Notes: generated from the sequence alone by a model not told the origin. A stretch of DNA of 64,000 bases from Aselliscus stoliczkanus (GCA_033961575.1 CM066736.1:6667501-6731500), one strand, 5' to 3'. Numbered from the stretch's first letter, positions 43,995 through 54,917 are shown. A program made the numbers and translations.

Positions 43995-44465
43995 GCATTC
44001 TTCTGGGGACCCTGTATTTTAAACATCTCCCTTGAGCCTGAGCCCTTTGAGAGGGTTAGGCAGCCCTAAAATGCAAATATACAAAACTCTTACCTCTCAG
44101 TAATGCCTAAAGGACATTTTTAAGAAAACAGCTTTGTGGGGCACCAGATTTAGCTCCTCACAGGGTTTAGAGTTTGGGATTTTTTTTAAACATCTGATTT
44201 GCTCTGGACTCAAATCCTCAAGATTTCTTTAATTGCCTCGCTGGCTAAGCTGGTGGAGCCTGAAGGGATACCGCTGGGCCTTTAATTTCTCTGACTTTGA
44301 TCCTCTGGAAGGTGGGAGGATTCTGGCAAGGTCAGCAAGCAGGTTGCTAGTTTGGGGTGTGAGGTGGTCTGGGGGAAGCAGAAGGGGACAGAGGAGGCAA
44401 GACGGGTGGGAAGAAACACAGCAGCCATTTCCTCCACAGGCATGACATGCAGGCAACTGGGAACT
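43995..44465. other. no feature recognised
   Basis: Unique-looking sequence, G-rich on the plus strand near 44350-44410. No gene. Confidence 0.4.
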
Positions 44466-44469
44466 GGGG

Positions 44470-44640
44470 CCGATTTCCTCACCCAGTCCTCACAACTGTC
44501 CCCGGGTAAAGCATCATCAGCTCCATTTTGCAGACGGGGTAACTGAGGCTCAGAAAGGTAATGTCGCTTATCCCTCATCACTTATTCAGGAAGTAGCTGA
44601 GCTGGGATTTGAACCTAAGTCTGTCTGACCATTAGGGCAC
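44470..44640 (-). mobile_element. MIR SINE
   Basis: Reverse MIR: CATTTTGCAGACGGGGTAAC, GAGGCTCAGAAAGGTAATGT, GCTGGGATTTGAACCTAAG. Confidence 0.85.
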
Positions 44641-44789
44641 CCCTCTCACCAGGGAGCAATGCATGAAGGCAAAAGGAGTGGTCCAAATGGGAGTTCAAGA
44701 AATAGGAGGGCAGGCGTGGGTCAGCCAATCCTGGTCTTGGGACAAGAAGCCGTTGGCAGCACTGTGACTTCCTGGGTGACAGGATAATA

Positions 44790-45125
44790 GCGAGATATTT
44801 TGCTCTGACACGGTGCCCAGGATCACCTGCACCTCCAGTCCCTGCTCAGCCACTTCTGAGCCTTGTCACCTTGGCAAGTTGCCTAACCTCTCTGTATCTC
44901 GACTTTCCCTTCTGTAAAGTGGGGATAACCACATTACCTACCTCATAGGATTAAATGAGTTAATGTATTGGTTTGTTGGAAAAGTCATGACGCATTTTTG
45001 CAATGAAAAACATTGAAAAAATATGTCATGACTTTTCCAACAACCCAACAGTAAAATGCTCTGAACAGCATCTGGTAAACAGTGTGTGTTACATTAAAGT
45101 TCACTGTCATCATCATTTCATTATC
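44790..45125 (+). mobile_element. MIR SINE, split by MITE copy C
   Basis: Plus MIR: ACCTTGGCAAGTTGCCTAAC and CATAGGATTAAATGAGTTAA before the MITE. CTGAACAGCATCTGGTAAAC continues after it. Confidence 0.85.
44968..45048 (-). mobile_element. palindromic mariner-like MITE, copy C
   Basis: 81 bp, opposite orientation to copies A and B by its interior (CAATGAAAAACATTG). The arms pair over 38 positions with about 4 mismatches, leaving a 5-nt A loop. TA precedes and CA follows it. This is the best hairpin of the three. Confidence 0.9.
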
Positions 45126-45376
45126 TACTGCAAGCCCATGGGTGTATGGGGCTGCGAAAATGGAGCACCTTTGGTGAATTCACTCCTCCCCACCTCTGCC
45201 TGTGTGTGAGCTGGCCTCTGCTGAGTCATTTCACTTCTTTGTCCTCATCTGCCAAATGGAGACCTTAGCCCAGACCTTGCCTTGGCCTCCAGACCCTCTT
45301 AGAAGGGGGTTAACCCTGTCTGGCCTTGAGAATTCCAAGTCCTTCTATTTCAGGATTGAGCTGAGAGCTCCTGTTT

Positions 45377-45493
45377 CTGTTTTTTTTTTTTGTTTGTTTG
45401 AGGGCAGTGTCACTGGCCCTCACACGTGGGACCCGAACTGGGGCCGCTGGCGTCCCAAGCCAGTGCTTAACCACCACGCCACTCAGCCGGCCC
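45377..45493 (-). mobile_element. short bat SINE with perfect 14-bp duplication
   Basis: GAGAGCTCCTGTTT is exact at 45363-45376 and 45494-45507. The tail contains TTTG repeats. Confidence 0.95.
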
Positions 45494-45594
45494 GAGAGCT
45501 CCTGTTTAAACACCAGCATCTCCTGGAGGCCAGGCTGGATCTAGCTCACCCCCATAAGCTAACACCCCAAGTCCCCATTCACACCCACACACAC

Positions 45595-45800
45595 TCAGCG
45601 CTTCTATTGAGTACCTACTGTGTGCCAGTGACTGTGCAGGGTGCAAGGAAAATAGAAGACAAGGTCCCCACCAAAGCTCACAGAGAAGTAAACAACAAAC
45701 AAATGAATATATAACAGCAGAGAAAAATAATGGCGATGAAAATAAAAACATGGCAAAGCAAGAAAAGTGCTTAGAGAGTAACTGGGTGGGGGGCAAGAGG
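45595..45800 (-). mobile_element. L2 LINE 3' end fragment
   Basis: TATTGAGTACCTACTGTGTG and AAGACAAGGTCCCCACC mark a reverse L2 3' end. Confidence 0.8.
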
Positions 45801-46284
45801 GGTGGTGTATGAAAAGTTTAGGCTCAAGGAAGTGCCTTTTCCTGGGATGCTCCGGGATATTCTGGAATACCTGGGTATTCCTAGATAAAAATCTCTAGGA
45901 ATTTGTTGCTGGCACTGCCATCAATACTCATCCCACCCCTAATTACTATCTTCACGCCCTGCCCCGTTTCAAAGGAAGCCAGGCCCTGGTTCACCCAAGC
46001 TCCTGAGGACAGATTGGAGGAGCAAATGAATTGTGCAAGTTAATGCAAGGGCCACCTTTGGCCTCTTTGAAGCACAAAGTGTTCCGGAGGACTCTGGCTC
46101 TGGCTTGCTTCCTGGATGCCAAGGGAGCCACGGCCTTCTCTCTGACTGCTCTCTGGGCGTGCAAGTCCCCGTTTCTCTCTAGGGTAGCTTCCTGTCATTT
46201 ACCCAATCAGTGTACCTGATGGCATGCCCTATTTGGCACAGAAAACACTGCTTTTTCTTCCCCCTTATTTGCTACCAGGATGTT
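45801..46284. other. no feature recognised
   Basis: Unique-looking sequence; the frame at 46031-46219 (62 codons) is not recognised. Confidence 0.45.
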
Positions 46285-46432
46285 TTACTAATCTTCATAA
46301 TAACCACTAGCATTTATTGCCAATTTACTCCTTATACCCATCCACTTAATTAATTCTTACAAGGGCCTTAGGAGACAGCACTAGCATTGCCCCCAATTCA
46401 CAGACTAGGAAATGGAGGCCTGGAGAGCTGTG
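46285..46432 (-). mobile_element. MIR SINE
   Basis: Reverse MIR: ACCACTAGCATTTATTGCCA, then CACAGACTAGGAAATGGAGG. Confidence 0.75.
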
Positions 46433-46504
46433 ATAAAGGATGCTGCATGTCTCCTAATGTCCATTCTCAAGCCTCCCTCTTTGAAAGTAAAAGAAATCCA
46501 ATTT

Positions 46505-46611
46505 TGAGCAGGAAACATGAATATACTAAAAAGCATTGAATCATACCTTTTAAACAGGTGAATTGTACGGTATGAAAATTATATGCCAATAAAGCCATTT
46601 AAAAACATGCA
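46505..46611 (+). mobile_element. L1 (L1M type) 3' end
   Basis: CATGAATATACTAAAAAGCA, GGTGAATTGTACGGTATGAA and CCAATAAAGCC give the polyadenylated L1 3' end. A bat SINE sits directly behind it. Confidence 0.8.
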
Positions 46612-46712
46612 GGGCCCTCCGAGTGGCACGGTGGTTAAGCGCTGGCTTGGGAAGTCAGTGGCCCCAGTTCAGGTCCCACATATGAAGGCCAGTGAAAAAT
46701 AAAAAAAAAATG
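46612..46712 (+). mobile_element. short bat SINE, tail shortened
   Basis: GGGCCCTCCGAGTGGCACGG head. The element ends soon after AGGCCAGTGA in an A-rich tail, so it lacks the usual CACTGCCCTC. Confidence 0.88.
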
Positions 46713-46864
46713 TGAAAAACATTCAGTGGTGCCAAGGTTGAGAGGAGCAGGTAATTCGTTTGACAAAAGAAACATTGGGGGTCAGGTTAGGGGACCATGA
46801 CCATGCAGGGCCGACCAAGGAGTTTGCACTTTATTATCCCTGATTAGTGGGTTCATCATGGATA

Positions 46865-47065
46865 TACAGCCATATTTCAAGATTCTTTGAGCACCTACTT
46901 TGTGCTGGGCGTTGTCACATACATTGTCCCGTGTAATGCCCATGATAGATCTGTAGTTAGGCCTGCATCCCATTGTGCAGATGAGTAAGCTGAGGCTCAG
47001 AGAGATTCACGGACTTACTCAAGGCAACACAGCTGGTAAATTGTACAGCCTGGGTCTAAATGCTC
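46865..47065 (-). mobile_element. MIR SINE
   Basis: Reverse MIR: TGAGCACCTACTTTGTGCTG, GTAAGCTGAGGCTCAGAGAG, CAACACAGCTGGTAAATTGT. Confidence 0.88.
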
Positions 47066-47069
47066 TTGG

Positions 47070-47475
47070 GTTTGTCCTTTGCCCCATGGGCTTTCTACTG
47101 CTGTATACTGACCCTCAGTGAGCCATCTTCCCAGGCTGTCTCCTGCAACAGCCCTGGATGCAGCCTGGAGGCCCTCCCCAGAGTGCCAATGCTCATCCCA
47201 GGCTGCAGTTGGCATCTGGTTGGGGGTTGGTTGCTTAGCAACGTGGATGGAGATTCTGCCCTGAGCCAAGGGAACCATCTCTTCAGAATCTTGGCTGCAG
47301 GAACTTCAAGGAGAACAGCCCCAAGAGGGCCTGAGGGAGCCAGAGCCTGGAATGAGAGGGGAGGGCAGAACAGCTATGCCCCTTTGGGGGTTTCTGGAGA
47401 TGGGCCTGCCTGAAGGGAAGACTCAGCTTAAGGGGACAGTGAAAGAGAACGAGGAGATGTGGGTCAGTCATAATG
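47070..47475. other. no feature recognised
   Basis: GC-richer unique-looking stretch. The longest frame is 117 codons (47060-47413) without known similarity. Confidence 0.4.
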
Positions 47476-47479
47476 ATGT

Positions 47480-47710
47480 CGTCATTATTATTATTATAAC
47501 CACAGATATGTTCCTTGAGCGCTATCTGTGTGCCAGGCACTGTGCTTAGTGCTTTTATATTCCATAAACCACCCCCCGGACCCCATGCAATAAGTTAGTT
47601 ATTGTTTCCCCTTTGCAAACAAGGAACTGGGGCTCAGGGAGGTGAACTGACTCATCACGCAGCAGAAAATGGGGAAGCTGAGATTTGACCGCCCCGGCCT
47701 CTCTGACATC
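47480..47710 (-). mobile_element. MIR SINE
   Basis: Reverse MIR: TATCTGTGTGCCAGGCACTG, AACTGGGGCTCAGGGAGGTG, AGCTGAGATTTGACC. Confidence 0.85.
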
Positions 47711-47759
47711 TCAGCTCAGTCCCCATTACAGCCCCGGATGGGCGCTTGGTGGAGAAAAC

Positions 47760-48335
47760 CCACCATGTGGCTCCCAAGGCCTTGTGTGGCCTGTCTTACT
47801 CTCTCCGTCGCTCTGCTTGCTCCAGACATACCGCCCTTACATCATTTCCTTAAACACGCCAACCTCTTTCCAGCCGCAGGGCCTTTGCACTTGCTCTTCC
47901 TTCTGCCTAGGGTACTCTTCCATACACTCTCTTCACTCAGTTTACTCATCCTTCTGGTGTCCAGGGGAATATCGCTCATTCATCATCCAAACATAATTAT
48001 TGAGTGCCTCCCAATGCCAGGTAAACATTAGTAAATAAAATATAGATGATGCCAGCCCTCTTGCAGCTTATAAGCTAATGAAAGAGGCAATAAATGAATA
48101 GACAAGCCAATAAAGATAATTACAAACTCCTACTTCCCTTGGGAAACATTCCCTGACTCCCCTGCTCTTTGGCAAGAACCTTCTTTAGATGTACCCAGGA
48201 TCTCTCATAGTGTTTAGCCCCCCTATAATTTATCCATTAATTGTATATTTATTTATTTCATGCTGGTCTCCTCTCATAGGCTGGAGGTTCTGTGAGGCCA
48301 GGGACTGTGAGGCTGTACTGTGAGGGCTGGTGCTG
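47760..48335 (+). mobile_element. L2 LINE (plus) interrupted by an L2 (minus)
   Basis: The plus L2 has GCAGGGCCTTTGCACTTGCT (47877) and resumes with TCCCTGACTCCCCTGCTCTT. A reverse L2 end (TTATTGAGTGCCTCCCAATG) lies between at about 47970-48110. Confidence 0.8.
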
Positions 48336-48339
48336 TTAT

Positions 48340-48465
48340 TATCAGAGGAAACGGAGGCCCAGAACCATACAGCTGGGCAAGCAACTTGCCCACGGCCATA
48401 CAGCTGGTAACTGGTGGATCTGGGATTTGAACCCATGTTTTCAATTAGTAGGTTCTGAGTAGGAT
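48340..48465 (-). mobile_element. MIR SINE
   Basis: Reverse MIR: GAAACGGAGGCCCAGAACCA and GATCTGGGATTTGAACCCAT. Confidence 0.82.
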
Positions 48466-48744
48466 AGAGAGAAGGAGAAGGAACGAAGGAAAATAGGAAC
48501 AAAGAAGGAAGGACTGAGATACATGCCAGGGTAGCCCATCAGTGTTCATGGCTTCATGGCCAGCCAGGCCCCACTGGAAGTTGTCCTCTGTTTCAGCGCC
48601 AGGCCCAGCCTTGTGGGTCCCCGCCTTCCCTGCAGCTGTGTGGCAGCTCAGGGTTGCACAACAAGCTGGGAAACTCCTTATATAATATAACATGCCACCC
48701 ACCAGTGTGCTTTGGGCCACATGGAGGGCAGGAGGAGGCAGCTT

Positions 48745-48860
48745 TAAATGTCAGAGGAGCCTTTTGAGATCAGCATTCCAACCTCTGCTGCTTAGCTGAG
48801 CAAACTGAGGTCTCAAGTGTATGATCTCACAGCATCTGAATCCAACCCAGAGTTTTAGAA
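48745..48860 (-). mobile_element. MIR SINE fragment
   Basis: Weak reverse MIR around GAGCAAACTGAGGTCTCAAG. Confidence 0.5.
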
Positions 48861-49129
48861 AGTTCTTGGTTACCTGCCCCAGTGTTCCAGAGGGTGCATT
48901 CTCACAAGGCTGTGAGCCAATAACCTGGGTTTCCTGGGACCTTCTGTGTTCTCATATCAAGGAAGGGTTCTGGCCAGAGAGCCTCAGAGGACAGTTTTAT
49001 GCCAGGCTGGGGCCAGGAAACAGAAGCCTGGCATGATATGCCAGGTGTTGCTAAGAATTTTACATGAATCCACACCTCTACTAGCATACAGCGAAGGAGA
49101 TGTGGTTTTCTCTGTTTGACATCATTCTG

Positions 49130-49225
49130 TTCCCTTTCTTACCAGCTGTGTGACCCTGGGCAAGTCCCCTTATGCTCCTGAGCTTCCATTTCTGTTTGAC
49201 ATTAGAAGAATGAAGGGACTTACCC
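49130..49225 (+). mobile_element. MIR SINE fragment
   Basis: AGCTGTGTGACCCTGGGCAAGTCCCC-type core in the plus direction. Confidence 0.8.
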
Positions 49226-49735
49226 AAACACATACTAGTAAGAAGGAAAGCCAAATTTGTCCATCCACAAATGTCCCGAGTCCTTAATAGATGACAATGT
49301 ATTACTATTTTGGGGCAGGAGTGGGTAGAGCTGATTAAGACTCTACTTCTGCTCTCAAGGACATCATAGTCTTGAGAAGGAGTAGCAAATGTGGTTTTTT
49401 TTTTCTTGACAGATTGCCTGAATCTTTTGGTAATGGCTGCCTGCTTAGAGTGCTGCATCCTGGATCTGTGGGGAAAGAGTGCCAGGATTGATTAATAATG
49501 TCTGCCACAGGATCAGAATAAGGGGAACTAAGTATTTGCCATGCAGCAGAGATAGAGTTTGGAATGGCCTAGAGACGGCTAAGGTCATTGGGATGATTAC
49601 TGAGTGCTTACCCTTGCCATAATGAGCCCTGACAACAATGAGCCCTGGGAGGTGCTGGGTCATTGTCAGGACTCCAGGGGTAGCATTCACTCAGCAGTTT
49701 ATATAAACAGCACCTTCTGGTGCACATGAATGACG
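49226..49735. other. no feature recognised
   Basis: Unique-looking sequence; a minus frame of 125 codons ending in 49081-49458 has no recognisable product. Confidence 0.4.
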
Positions 49736-49739
49736 TCTC

Positions 49740-49880
49740 CTGGAGTGTGGAACATGGCAGCCTGAATGAAGAAACAGAGACCCAGAGAGGTTAAGTCACT
49801 TGCCCAAGTCACACAGCTAGCGCAGAAGTAGGGTTTGTGTTGAGGTCTGTCTGACTCCACAGCCCAAGCCTGTACCATCA
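49740..49880 (-). mobile_element. MIR SINE
   Basis: Reverse MIR: GAGACCCAGAGAGGTTAAGT, CCAAGTCACACAGCTAGCGC. Confidence 0.85.
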
Positions 49881-49884
49881 TGCC

Positions 49885-51300
49885 CTTCTGCGCACCATCG
49901 ATTTGACAAATCTGGAAAATGGTTCATCTCTGACTGAACTTTGGGGGACTGCTTAAGCTGTGTGACTTCACCAGGTGGGTTTCCCTGTAGGAGCTCTTGC
50001 CTGTACAATCCCAAGCACAGGGCCTAGCGCACAGTAAAAGTAACTCGGAGTGGTAAGGGGGAGGGTGGCTGGGAGATTGAACCCCAGCCTGAAGCTAAGT
50101 GTGAAAAGAGCAACCCTAAAAGAGAGAGCGTAGCAGCAAGCAGCATTTGCAATGAAAAGGAAGCAGATGAGTCCTTGGGCTTAGGGCAAAGAGGTACAGG
50201 GGACTGAGAAAACAGATTTGGGCGTGAGAGGGGTGCTCAGGTCTCAGAGGGGCTGCTGATGTATCCATCTCCAGGTTTATCAATCAGGGTCCCACAGGAA
50301 ACATGCGGGTGTCTGATGAGCATTAATGAAGGCACTTGTCACAGAGCAGTGGGCAGGGGAGAGGGTGACACTCCTGGGACTGGCAGAGCAGGGAGGCCCT
50401 GTCCCAAAGGAGCAGAGGGGAGAGGATGTTCTGAAATCTGGCAAGAGCTGTGGCCTTGAGACAGGAATGCAGCTCCCATGGGCCAGGCCACCTGCACCCA
50501 GACAGCCTGGGGGCAGCCCCTCAAACCTCACGGACTAGGCGTAGATGAGGGACACTGGGATGCTGTCTGCAAGGAGGCAGGAAAAGTGGCCAGACGTTTA
50601 TCACACTGCCCTGACTTTCACGATTTCAGAACCTACTGGCCACTCTCTGATTCTTTAATGACCATTGACTTGATCAGCTTTTATTTTCTGGGACATTAAA
50701 TTATGTGGAATGTGGTGGAACTTTCAAATGATAAAAATTCAGGGCAGAGTGGGTAGCTGGGGGAATGGGGGCGAGGGGTGAAGAGATAGATGCGTGTTTA
50801 ACTACAGCCCTACGTCAGGCTGCTGCCGTGTTCAAGTCAGAGATGTCCCCAGAGGGTGCAAAACACACCATCTCCAAACTCCCTGCTGTTACTAATCAGA
50901 AAATGTCTCAGGAGCAGGTCTGCATGAGTGAATTTTGGGGTCATGGCGGGTAATCCAGCCTGGCCAGGCTGAAGCAGGTGACCGGACTCTCCGCTGATCC
51001 TGAGCCATTGGCTAAGGGGATTACTCTAAATCTCTCAGAGGAGAGGATGATTTTCGAGAAAACCTGGGACCAAGAAATGAAAGTTGGACTCAGTGACCTC
51101 AGGCTTGCTCAAGGGGGTCATTTGGGAAAGCTGCCATTGTGGTTGAGACCCCCTGGAATGTGGGACACTTGGAGCTCAAAGGATCTTGGGAGGAATAGAA
51201 ATAGAAACTCGGGTGGGGGTTGGGGTGAACAGGGGAGTTCATGCCCTTCTCAAGGGGGGCAGTTAAGACCCAGTGTTTGCTGGTTGTCACCAAATAGAGC
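49885..51300. other. no gene recognised; old-repeat traces
   Basis: A faint relative of the repeat at 42300 lies near 50270-50560 (CAATCAGGGTCCCACAGGAA) and a MIR end near 50000-50040. Frames up to 115 codons are unrecognised. Confidence 0.4.
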
Positions 51301-51304
51301 CAGC

Positions 51305-51530
51305 TGGGCTGGATTTGGATCCTGAATCTGCCTCTTATTCTGTGACACTGGGCAAGTTACTTCTCCTCCCTGTGCCTCAGTTTCCTCATCTGTAAAATTG
51401 GAAAATAGTAGACCCTACCTCATGGAGATGTTCTGAATGAATGAATGTTTTGCAAATGTCTAGAACAGTGCCTGGCATGTAGCAAAAAGCACTATATATG
51501 AATGTTTGCTAAATAAATAGGTAAGAAGGT
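51305..51530 (+). mobile_element. MIR SINE, nearly full length
   Basis: ACACTGGGCAAGTTACTTCT, GTGCCTCAGTTTCCTCATCT and CAGTGCCTGGCATGTAGCAA in order. Confidence 0.92.
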
Positions 51531-51589
51531 AGGTCTTTGGTGCTGGATCTTCTCATCTTTCATGGCAAGAAAATCTGGAAATCCAAGTG

Positions 51590-51768
51590 TTAATAATCAT
51601 ATTAATGGCAAACACTCAGGCAGTTTAGAAACACCTTAAACATTGACACAGCATTCTGAGGCAGATATTGGTATCACCCCCATTTTACAGATGGAGAAAT
51701 GGAGGTACAAAGAGGTCACATAATTTGCCCTAAAGTTACACACTAGTGTAATTGGTGGAATTGGAATA
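51590..51768 (-). mobile_element. MIR SINE
   Basis: Reverse MIR: CCATTTTACAGATGGAGAAA and CAAAGAGGTCACATAATTTG. Confidence 0.85.
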
Positions 51769-51769
51769 T

Positions 51770-51860
51770 AGGGTGACCAACTGTCCCGGCTTTAACACTG
51801 GAAGTCCCGTGTTCCAGGAAACCCTTCATTCCGGGAAAACCGGCACTGTCACCCACCCCA
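51770..51860. mobile_element. short palindromic old repeat (GGGTGACCAACTGTCCCGG)
   Basis: It starts TAGGGTGACCAACTGTCCCG and ends CCGGCACTGTCACCC, roughly inverted. It resembles an old mammalian palindromic element; name not assigned. Confidence 0.55.
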
Positions 51861-52014
51861 GATTCAGATCTGATGGTTCCGGCTCCAGCATTCTGCTCTT
51901 CACCACTGTACTCTATTTGCTCTTGCATGAATGGTCCTGATTTTTAAATGTGCTCACTGTGGGCCAACTTGCAATTCCTGAAAGAACCTGATGTTCCATA
52001 GCATCAGATTTCCT

Positions 52015-52175
52015 GCTTGTTGTAGAGATGTGCCTCAGTTTCCCCATCTGTAAAATGGGAAAGAATAATACAGACTTCCTAAGATTGTCATGAGGATTAG
52101 ATGAACTCATATATGAAAAGCACTTAGAGCTGTGCCTGGCACAAAGAAAGTGCTATATAAGTGTTTGCATGTGTT
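52015..52175 (+). mobile_element. MIR SINE
   Basis: GTGCCTCAGTTTCCCCATCT, TAAAATGGGAAAGAATAATA and CTGTGCCTGGCACAAAGAAA. Confidence 0.9.
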
Positions 52176-52179
52176 GTTG

Positions 52180-52420
52180 TTGGACGTACATACTCGCCAG
52201 ACCCTCTCAGACTTCCTGAATCTGAATCTCCTGGCCTGAGGTTTGGGCATCTGTTATTATTCTTGTTGTTTTTAATACCAAGTTCCCCCATGCAACCAGG
52301 TTTGGGAGTCAGGAATCCTGGAGGCAAGTATGAGTTCTGCAAGTGATGCACGGTGTGACCTTGAACAAGCTTCTTTGCCTCTCTGTGCTGTACTTTTTTC
52401 CTCTTGCAAAGTACCAATAT
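52180..52420. mobile_element. MER5A-like and MIR fragments
   Basis: TGAATCTGAATCTCCTGGCC is MER5A-like; GTGTGACCTTGAACAAGCTT is a MIR core. Confidence 0.5.
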
Positions 52421-52424
52421 TTAA

Positions 52425-52920
52425 GGATTTAGAGCCTTCTAGAACCTCTTAGAAAAGGAAGGCATTTGAAATAAGGCAGGTGAGGAGGCAAAGAGGTAAG
52501 AAGGGAAGCCCCACGGTATACTTGGAGGGGACTCAGGATTTAGGCTTGGGGGCTAGACTAGAGGATCGTTAGGACAGACTAGGCTATGCTGAGTAACAAA
52601 TAGCCCCATAGTTCAGCGGCTTAGAAAAGGGGTTTCTCACTCTTGCTCCATGAGCCAGTTACTAAGCTGCTGTCGCTCAGCTACAAAGCTGCCCTTCTAT
52701 ACTTTGTTCTGTGATGCTGGCGCTGGGTCCCCACAAGCCACACTCCCACTTTGTCAGCTGCTCCTGGTAGGCTGTTCCGATAGGCGACATGTGCTGGAGA
52801 CTGCAGGCTGGAAGAAAGACCAGGGGATGCTACTTCCTGCCCTTGTCTGTTCTGCTCAGTGTCACCTAAGAAATGCTTCTGCATCCTGGCAGTGGGCATT
52901 GGTTCCTGTCAATGTTTTTT
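52425..52920. other. no gene recognised
   Basis: CTGAGTAACAAATAGCCCCA suggests an old repeat at about 52580-52880, not assigned. The frame at 52650-53003 runs into the next SINE and is spurious. Confidence 0.4.
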
Positions 52921-52921
52921 T

Positions 52922-53026
52922 TGTTTCTTTTTTAGAGCAGTGTCACTGGCCCTCATATGTGGGACCCAAACTGGGGCCGCTGGCTTCCCAAGCCAGCGCT
53001 TAACCACCGCGCCACTCGGCTGGCCC
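52922..53026 (-). mobile_element. short bat SINE
   Basis: Reverse copy between CCTGTCAATGTTTTT and CCTGTCTCTGTTTTT, an imperfect duplication. Confidence 0.9.
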
Positions 53027-53029
53027 TCC

Positions 53030-53820
53030 TGTCTCTGTTTTTATACACACACCCTGAACCAACCTCATTGTGTCCCCACAGAGATAGCAAGTGCCAAACA
53101 CGCCCACTCAGAGGTCTGAGTCCCAGTTCCAAGGGGCCGCTCCCATGAACCTCTGGGTTGTGATACTCTAACCTGCATTCTTTTTCTGTCCTCCAATATC
53201 CATTCTAATTCTCTATGAAAATGGCGGCTGTGGTTTCTGGTTTCCCGTTGGTGGCCCTGACTGATACAGTCTATGGCCACTAAGGAGAACACTGGCCCTG
53301 CTGACCCTGAGACCCGAGCTGAGGGAGCAGCTGCCACCTGGAAATTGCCAGGCATCGTGGCAGAGGGGAGAGAGTGTGGCGGACCACATGTAGCTCTTAA
53401 AGCTCCTGTTTATCAGTGACGTGTCACTTCTGTCCATGTTTCATTGATGGGCAGTGAATATTTATGACCAGCAGTACAATCTATGAGTGTGTCCTTGGAA
53501 AGACCCAGAGACTGTACTCTGCTCGCCTTCCTGTCAACCCTAACCAAGTCCCTCATTTGGTTTTTCTGGAAAATAATCAGCAAGTTATTGTGCATTTTCT
53601 ATGCGCGAGACTAAGCCCTGATTTCTGGAGAGTCCACAAGCTGGGAAAAATTCCCAAGGTGCACTGGAACCAACCTCTAAAGGGGGACAGGGCTGAAGGA
53701 TGGAAGGAAGGCTGACAACTCCAGAATTAAACAAAGAGTTTTTAAGGGAACTCACAGATAGAAGCAGAGTGTTGGGCGGAAGCAAGACAGTGGATTTTCC
53801 CACAGGAAAGGGGATGGGGG
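53030..53820. other. no feature recognised
   Basis: Unique-looking sequence. Several frames below 105 codons on both strands have no known product. Confidence 0.4.
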
Positions 53821-53823
53821 CTT

Positions 53824-53914
53824 GATATATATATATATATATATATTCATATATGTAGGATATACATATGTAGGAGATATATATATATGTAGGCAATTAT
53901 ATATATATATAATC
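53824..53914. repeat. (TA)n microsatellite with ATGTAGG spacers
   Basis: TA runs are separated by three ATGTAGGA/C-type spacers. It is partly self-complementary. The YIYIY frames are artefacts. Confidence 0.92.
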
Positions 53915-54129
53915 TGCCAGGAACACAGGTGGCCTGTTGCCAAGTGGCGTGTGCTTGTTAAGAGCTGTATATTCCAGGCAGTAAGAAACTTAGTTGGCCT
54001 ACTTATCTACGTAAGAACATTCTTGTCAGGTGACACAGCCTACTCCTCCCAGGGTGAACCGGTGATCCCTGAGAGCAACTTGTTTCTTAAGATGGCGTCA
54101 GTTACATCAAGCACGAGAACTCCTTTTGC

Positions 54130-54285
54130 CTAAGAGCGTGAGATAGGTATCTATTACCCCTGTTTTTCAGAAGAGAAACTGAGGCTCAGAGAGGGGACAT
54201 GACTTGCCTAAGGATACAGAGCTGTAAGAAGCAAAGCCGGGATTTGCACCCGACTCTTATCAGACTGACGTCCAAATTCATCAGC
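54130..54285 (-). mobile_element. MIR SINE
   Basis: Reverse MIR: GAAACTGAGGCTCAGAGAGG and GCCGGGATTTGCACCCGACT. Confidence 0.88.
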
Positions 54286-54289
54286 TCTG

Positions 54290-54760
54290 TATTCGGGAAA
54301 CTGTCCCTTCTAGCTCTTATTCCAGACCCCTGAGAGTGGAGGAACAAGGGGGACCAGGTATTTAAATGGATTCAGCCCCTTTAACTGGCCAATCCTGCCT
54401 CCCACCCAAGGTTGCAGGTGCTCCGTAGGGCAGCCCAGTCCCGGAGCTCAGCAATCCAGATGAAGCTTCCCAAGATTCTGCCCTGGGAGCCCGCTCCTCT
54501 GGACACTCCTACTGCCGGCCTTGGTTCTTGGTTCTTTCCTAGAGCCAAGTGTGGCTGCCTCTGCCCTGCGCCACACTCAGCCCAGCCTGGCTCAGAATTC
54601 TGCCCCCACAACGTTCCCAGGAGGGGAGAGAAGGCCCAGCGCCTGGGATCCCATGAGTCTGAGCTCTCCCAGGGTTGCGGCGCCCCTCAACGTAAAGAGG
54701 ACACGAGTGTGCTTGGGACAATGGCCATTTGAGTCTTGTCCCAGCAAACATTGATTTTTC
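54290..54760. other. unique GC-rich stretch, no gene recognised
   Basis: Not recognisably repetitive and moderately GC-rich. Frames of 76-106 codons on both strands carry no family signature. Confidence 0.4.
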
Positions 54761-54764
54761 CCAA

Positions 54765-54870
54765 TTAGAATATAAGCCCTTAGAGATATGAATTGTGTCT
54801 TTGTATCTTTTGCATAATATTAATGGCAGCTGAGGTGCTCAGACACCCTGTTGTCAGGTATCATGCTAAG
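54765..54870 (+). mobile_element. L2 LINE 3' end fragment
   Basis: GAATATAAGCCCTTAGAGAT, GAATTGTGTCTTTGTATC and TCATGCTAAGTGCC-type traces. Confidence 0.5.
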
Positions 54871-54917
54871 TGCCTGTTTTAAAGGTACCCAGGATGTGTT
54901 TTAATCAGATGTGGTAA

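Noticed and set aside
53585..54133. YIYIYI-type frames near 53820
   Set aside because: They come from the (TA)n microsatellite.
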